Assembly: GCF_005869225.1 (NCBI RefSeq) | Contig: NZ_SWFP01000004.1 | Location: 558,001-622,000 of the forward strand | Reading direction: 5' to 3' | Length of the DNA stretch: 64,000 bases | Source: Dyadobacter bucti | Lineage (GTDB): Bacteria > Bacteroidota > Bacteroidia > Cytophagales > Spirosomataceae | In this document: piece by piece, positions 62,965 through 64,000 of the stretch | How the letters are laid out: the number at the start of each line of letters is the position of its first letter | Numbering within the stretch: position 1 is the stretch's first letter | Program-made: the position numbers and the translations under genes | The notes under the pieces: model-generated | The model's input: only the letters and a program-made list of their open reading frames with translations | Database searches by the model: none | What the model was told of the DNA's origin: nothing

Positions 62965-63003
62965 CTGATTTTAGGTCAGGGCAGAAGAGCGGAAAAACGA
63001 AAA

Positions 63004-63888
63004 TTAAATAATACTGAGTATGATTGTACGCAGGCTTAATCCGATCACCAGTATACCGACGATCAGCATAAGTGGTTTTCTTTTGATTTTACCAACCACC
63101 ATAGCACCGAACGGAGCTGCGATGACGCCGCCAATGATCAGCCCCAGCACCACCTGCCAGCTGTTGACGCCGTGAAAAATAAGAAATGTAAGCCCGCTTG
63201 CAAAAGTCACTACAAATTCGGCTGCATTAACGGAGCCAATCGTGTAACGCGGGTCGCGTCCCTGGCCCAGCAGGGTGGAAGTCACGATCGGTCCCCAGCC
63301 TCCGCCGCCAATAGAATCCAGAAATCCGCCGGTTGCAGCCAATACTCCAATCCTTTTGGTTTTGTTTTTGACAAAGCTTTTCTGAATCGCCTTCCGGATG
63401 ATGATGAGGCCCAAAACAAGCATGTAAAATGCAATGTAAGGTTTTATAAAATCCCCGTCGATGACATCGGAGAGCAGATAAGCTCCGGTTACAGCCCCCA
63501 AAACACCCGGGATGAGCAGACTTTTGAAGAGCTTTTTATTGATATTTTTGAACCTGAAATGGGAAATAGCAGAAGCCCCAGTGGTGAACATCTCGGCAAC
63601 ATGCACGCTCGCACTGCTTATCGCCGGCGTTACGCCAAGGCTTAACAGGAAAGAAGTTGAAGTTACGCCATATGCCATTCCCAATGCTCCGTCGACCAAC
63701 TGGGCCGCCAGACCGACCAACAGATACAATGCAAAATCGCTGCTGATAAAAGTATTGATTTCCTCTGCTCCGATGGAAATTGTGCCGTTTAAAAAAAGGA
63801 CACCGGAAATGATAACCAGAATGCCAATCGGCAAAATATACCAGTAAGAAGAGGGTGGAAGTTTTAGCGAGAGCACTTTTGCGAGCAT
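63004..63888 (-). CDS. TauE/SafE family sulfite exporter-like protein
   Basis: A 294-residue inner-membrane protein with about eight to nine helices. VGLAAQLVDGALGMAYGVTSTSFLLSLGV is the family's N-terminal repeat and FLDSIGGGGWGPIVTSTLLGQG the matching C-terminal repeat, with GGxxG loops. The family exports sulfite, sulfonates or other anions; the substrate here is unknown. Start at ATG 63888; an upstream TTG at 63933 coincides with the promoter box. Confidence 0.9.
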   Translation of the reverse strand: MLAKVLSLKLPPSSYWYILPIGILVIISGVLFLNGTISIGAEEINTFISSDFALYLLVGLAAQLVDGALGMAYGVTSTSFLLSLGVTPAISSASVHVAEMFTTGASAISHFRFKNINKKLFKSLLIPGVLGAVTGAYLLSDVIDGDFIKPYIAFYMLVLGLIIIRKAIQKSFVKNKTKRIGVLAATGGFLDSIGGGGWGPIVTSTLLGQGRDPRYTIGSVNAAEFVVTFASGLTFLIFHGVNSWQVVLGLIIGGVIAAPFGAMVVGKIKRKPLMLIVGILVIGLSLRTIILSII

Positions 63889-63930
63889 TACCGTTCGTTT
63901 TTTTGAAGTTGAGAATTCTGGAATAGCAGG

Positions 63931-63938
63931 CAAATGTA
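63931..63938 (-). promoter_or_regulatory. -7 box (TACATTTG) of the TauE/SafE gene
   Basis: An exact TAnnTTTG match on the minus strand, 43 bases before the ATG at 63888. It supports that start over the upstream TTG. Confidence 0.4.
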
Positions 63939-64000
63939 ATAAAACTATTTAATCTACTAGGTTGATAGATTATTAAATTTTACTTAAATTTTTAAATTCC

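Overview
The window comes from a member of the Bacteroidota, most likely a Dyadobacter-like organism of the Cytophagales. That placement is inferred from gene content: the TonB-receptor family with an OMP_b-brl_3 type barrel, BshA, a CarB without its C-terminal regulatory domain, GMC oxidoreductase paired with a gluconate-dehydrogenase subunit 3, a DUF4834-type protein and a CHU_C-type sorting domain. Promoter boxes of the Bacteroidetes type (TAnnTTTG) stand in front of many genes. Shine-Dalgarno sequences are scarce, so I preferred ATG starts over upstream TTG/GTG. I found 51 intact or probable protein genes and one broken gene. I saw no rRNA, tRNA, CRISPR array or transposase.

Layout. 0-15 kb: aldehyde dehydrogenase and MATE exporter (-), TonB-type receptor, response regulator and a five-PAS histidine kinase with a CZB-like N-terminus (+), DMT transporter, DUF1801, old-yellow-enzyme oxidoreductase, YwbE, FUSC transporter. 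15-25 kb: HPP protein, GNAT, ferritin, glnS, truA, and a probable envelope-folding operon (parvulin lipoprotein, SurA, MoxR). 25-35 kb: VOC and DUF5009 genes, the subunit-3/GMC pair, a LuxE-like ligase, a histidine kinase and hemA. 35-45 kb: DEAD-box helicase, outer-membrane protein, J-like coiled-coil protein, DMT transporter, purN, a secreted protein, UbiA prenyltransferase, bshA, type II NADH dehydrogenase. 45-52 kb: carB, a BamA/TamA-like barrel and a thioredoxin-fold protein without its cysteines. 52-64 kb: nuoC and nuoB, then a block of opposite-strand genes of about 9.2 kb, then nuoA and a TauE/SafE transporter.

The most unusual part is the block between nuoB and nuoA (about 53.3-62.46 kb). 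It carries a 2035-residue SpvB/FG-GAP/RHS protein with an unassigned C-terminal tip. The stop codon is followed after one base by two paralogous small genes, then by a third copy cut off after its signal peptide. This has the shape of a polymorphic-toxin locus with a tandem immunity array. Hand counts on single lines give about 62% G+C in the RHS repeats and about 30% in the small genes, which suggests mosaic assembly. The left edge of the block holds a non-coding array of 10-bp-spaced GTYA units that reverses orientation at its centre.

Other points: a Cys-to-Ser change in the CZB-like domain, an OmpA-like domain inside the parvulin lipoprotein, loss of CxxC in the TlpA-like protein, and a terminator at 34975-35010 on the minus strand with no annotated gene in front of it.
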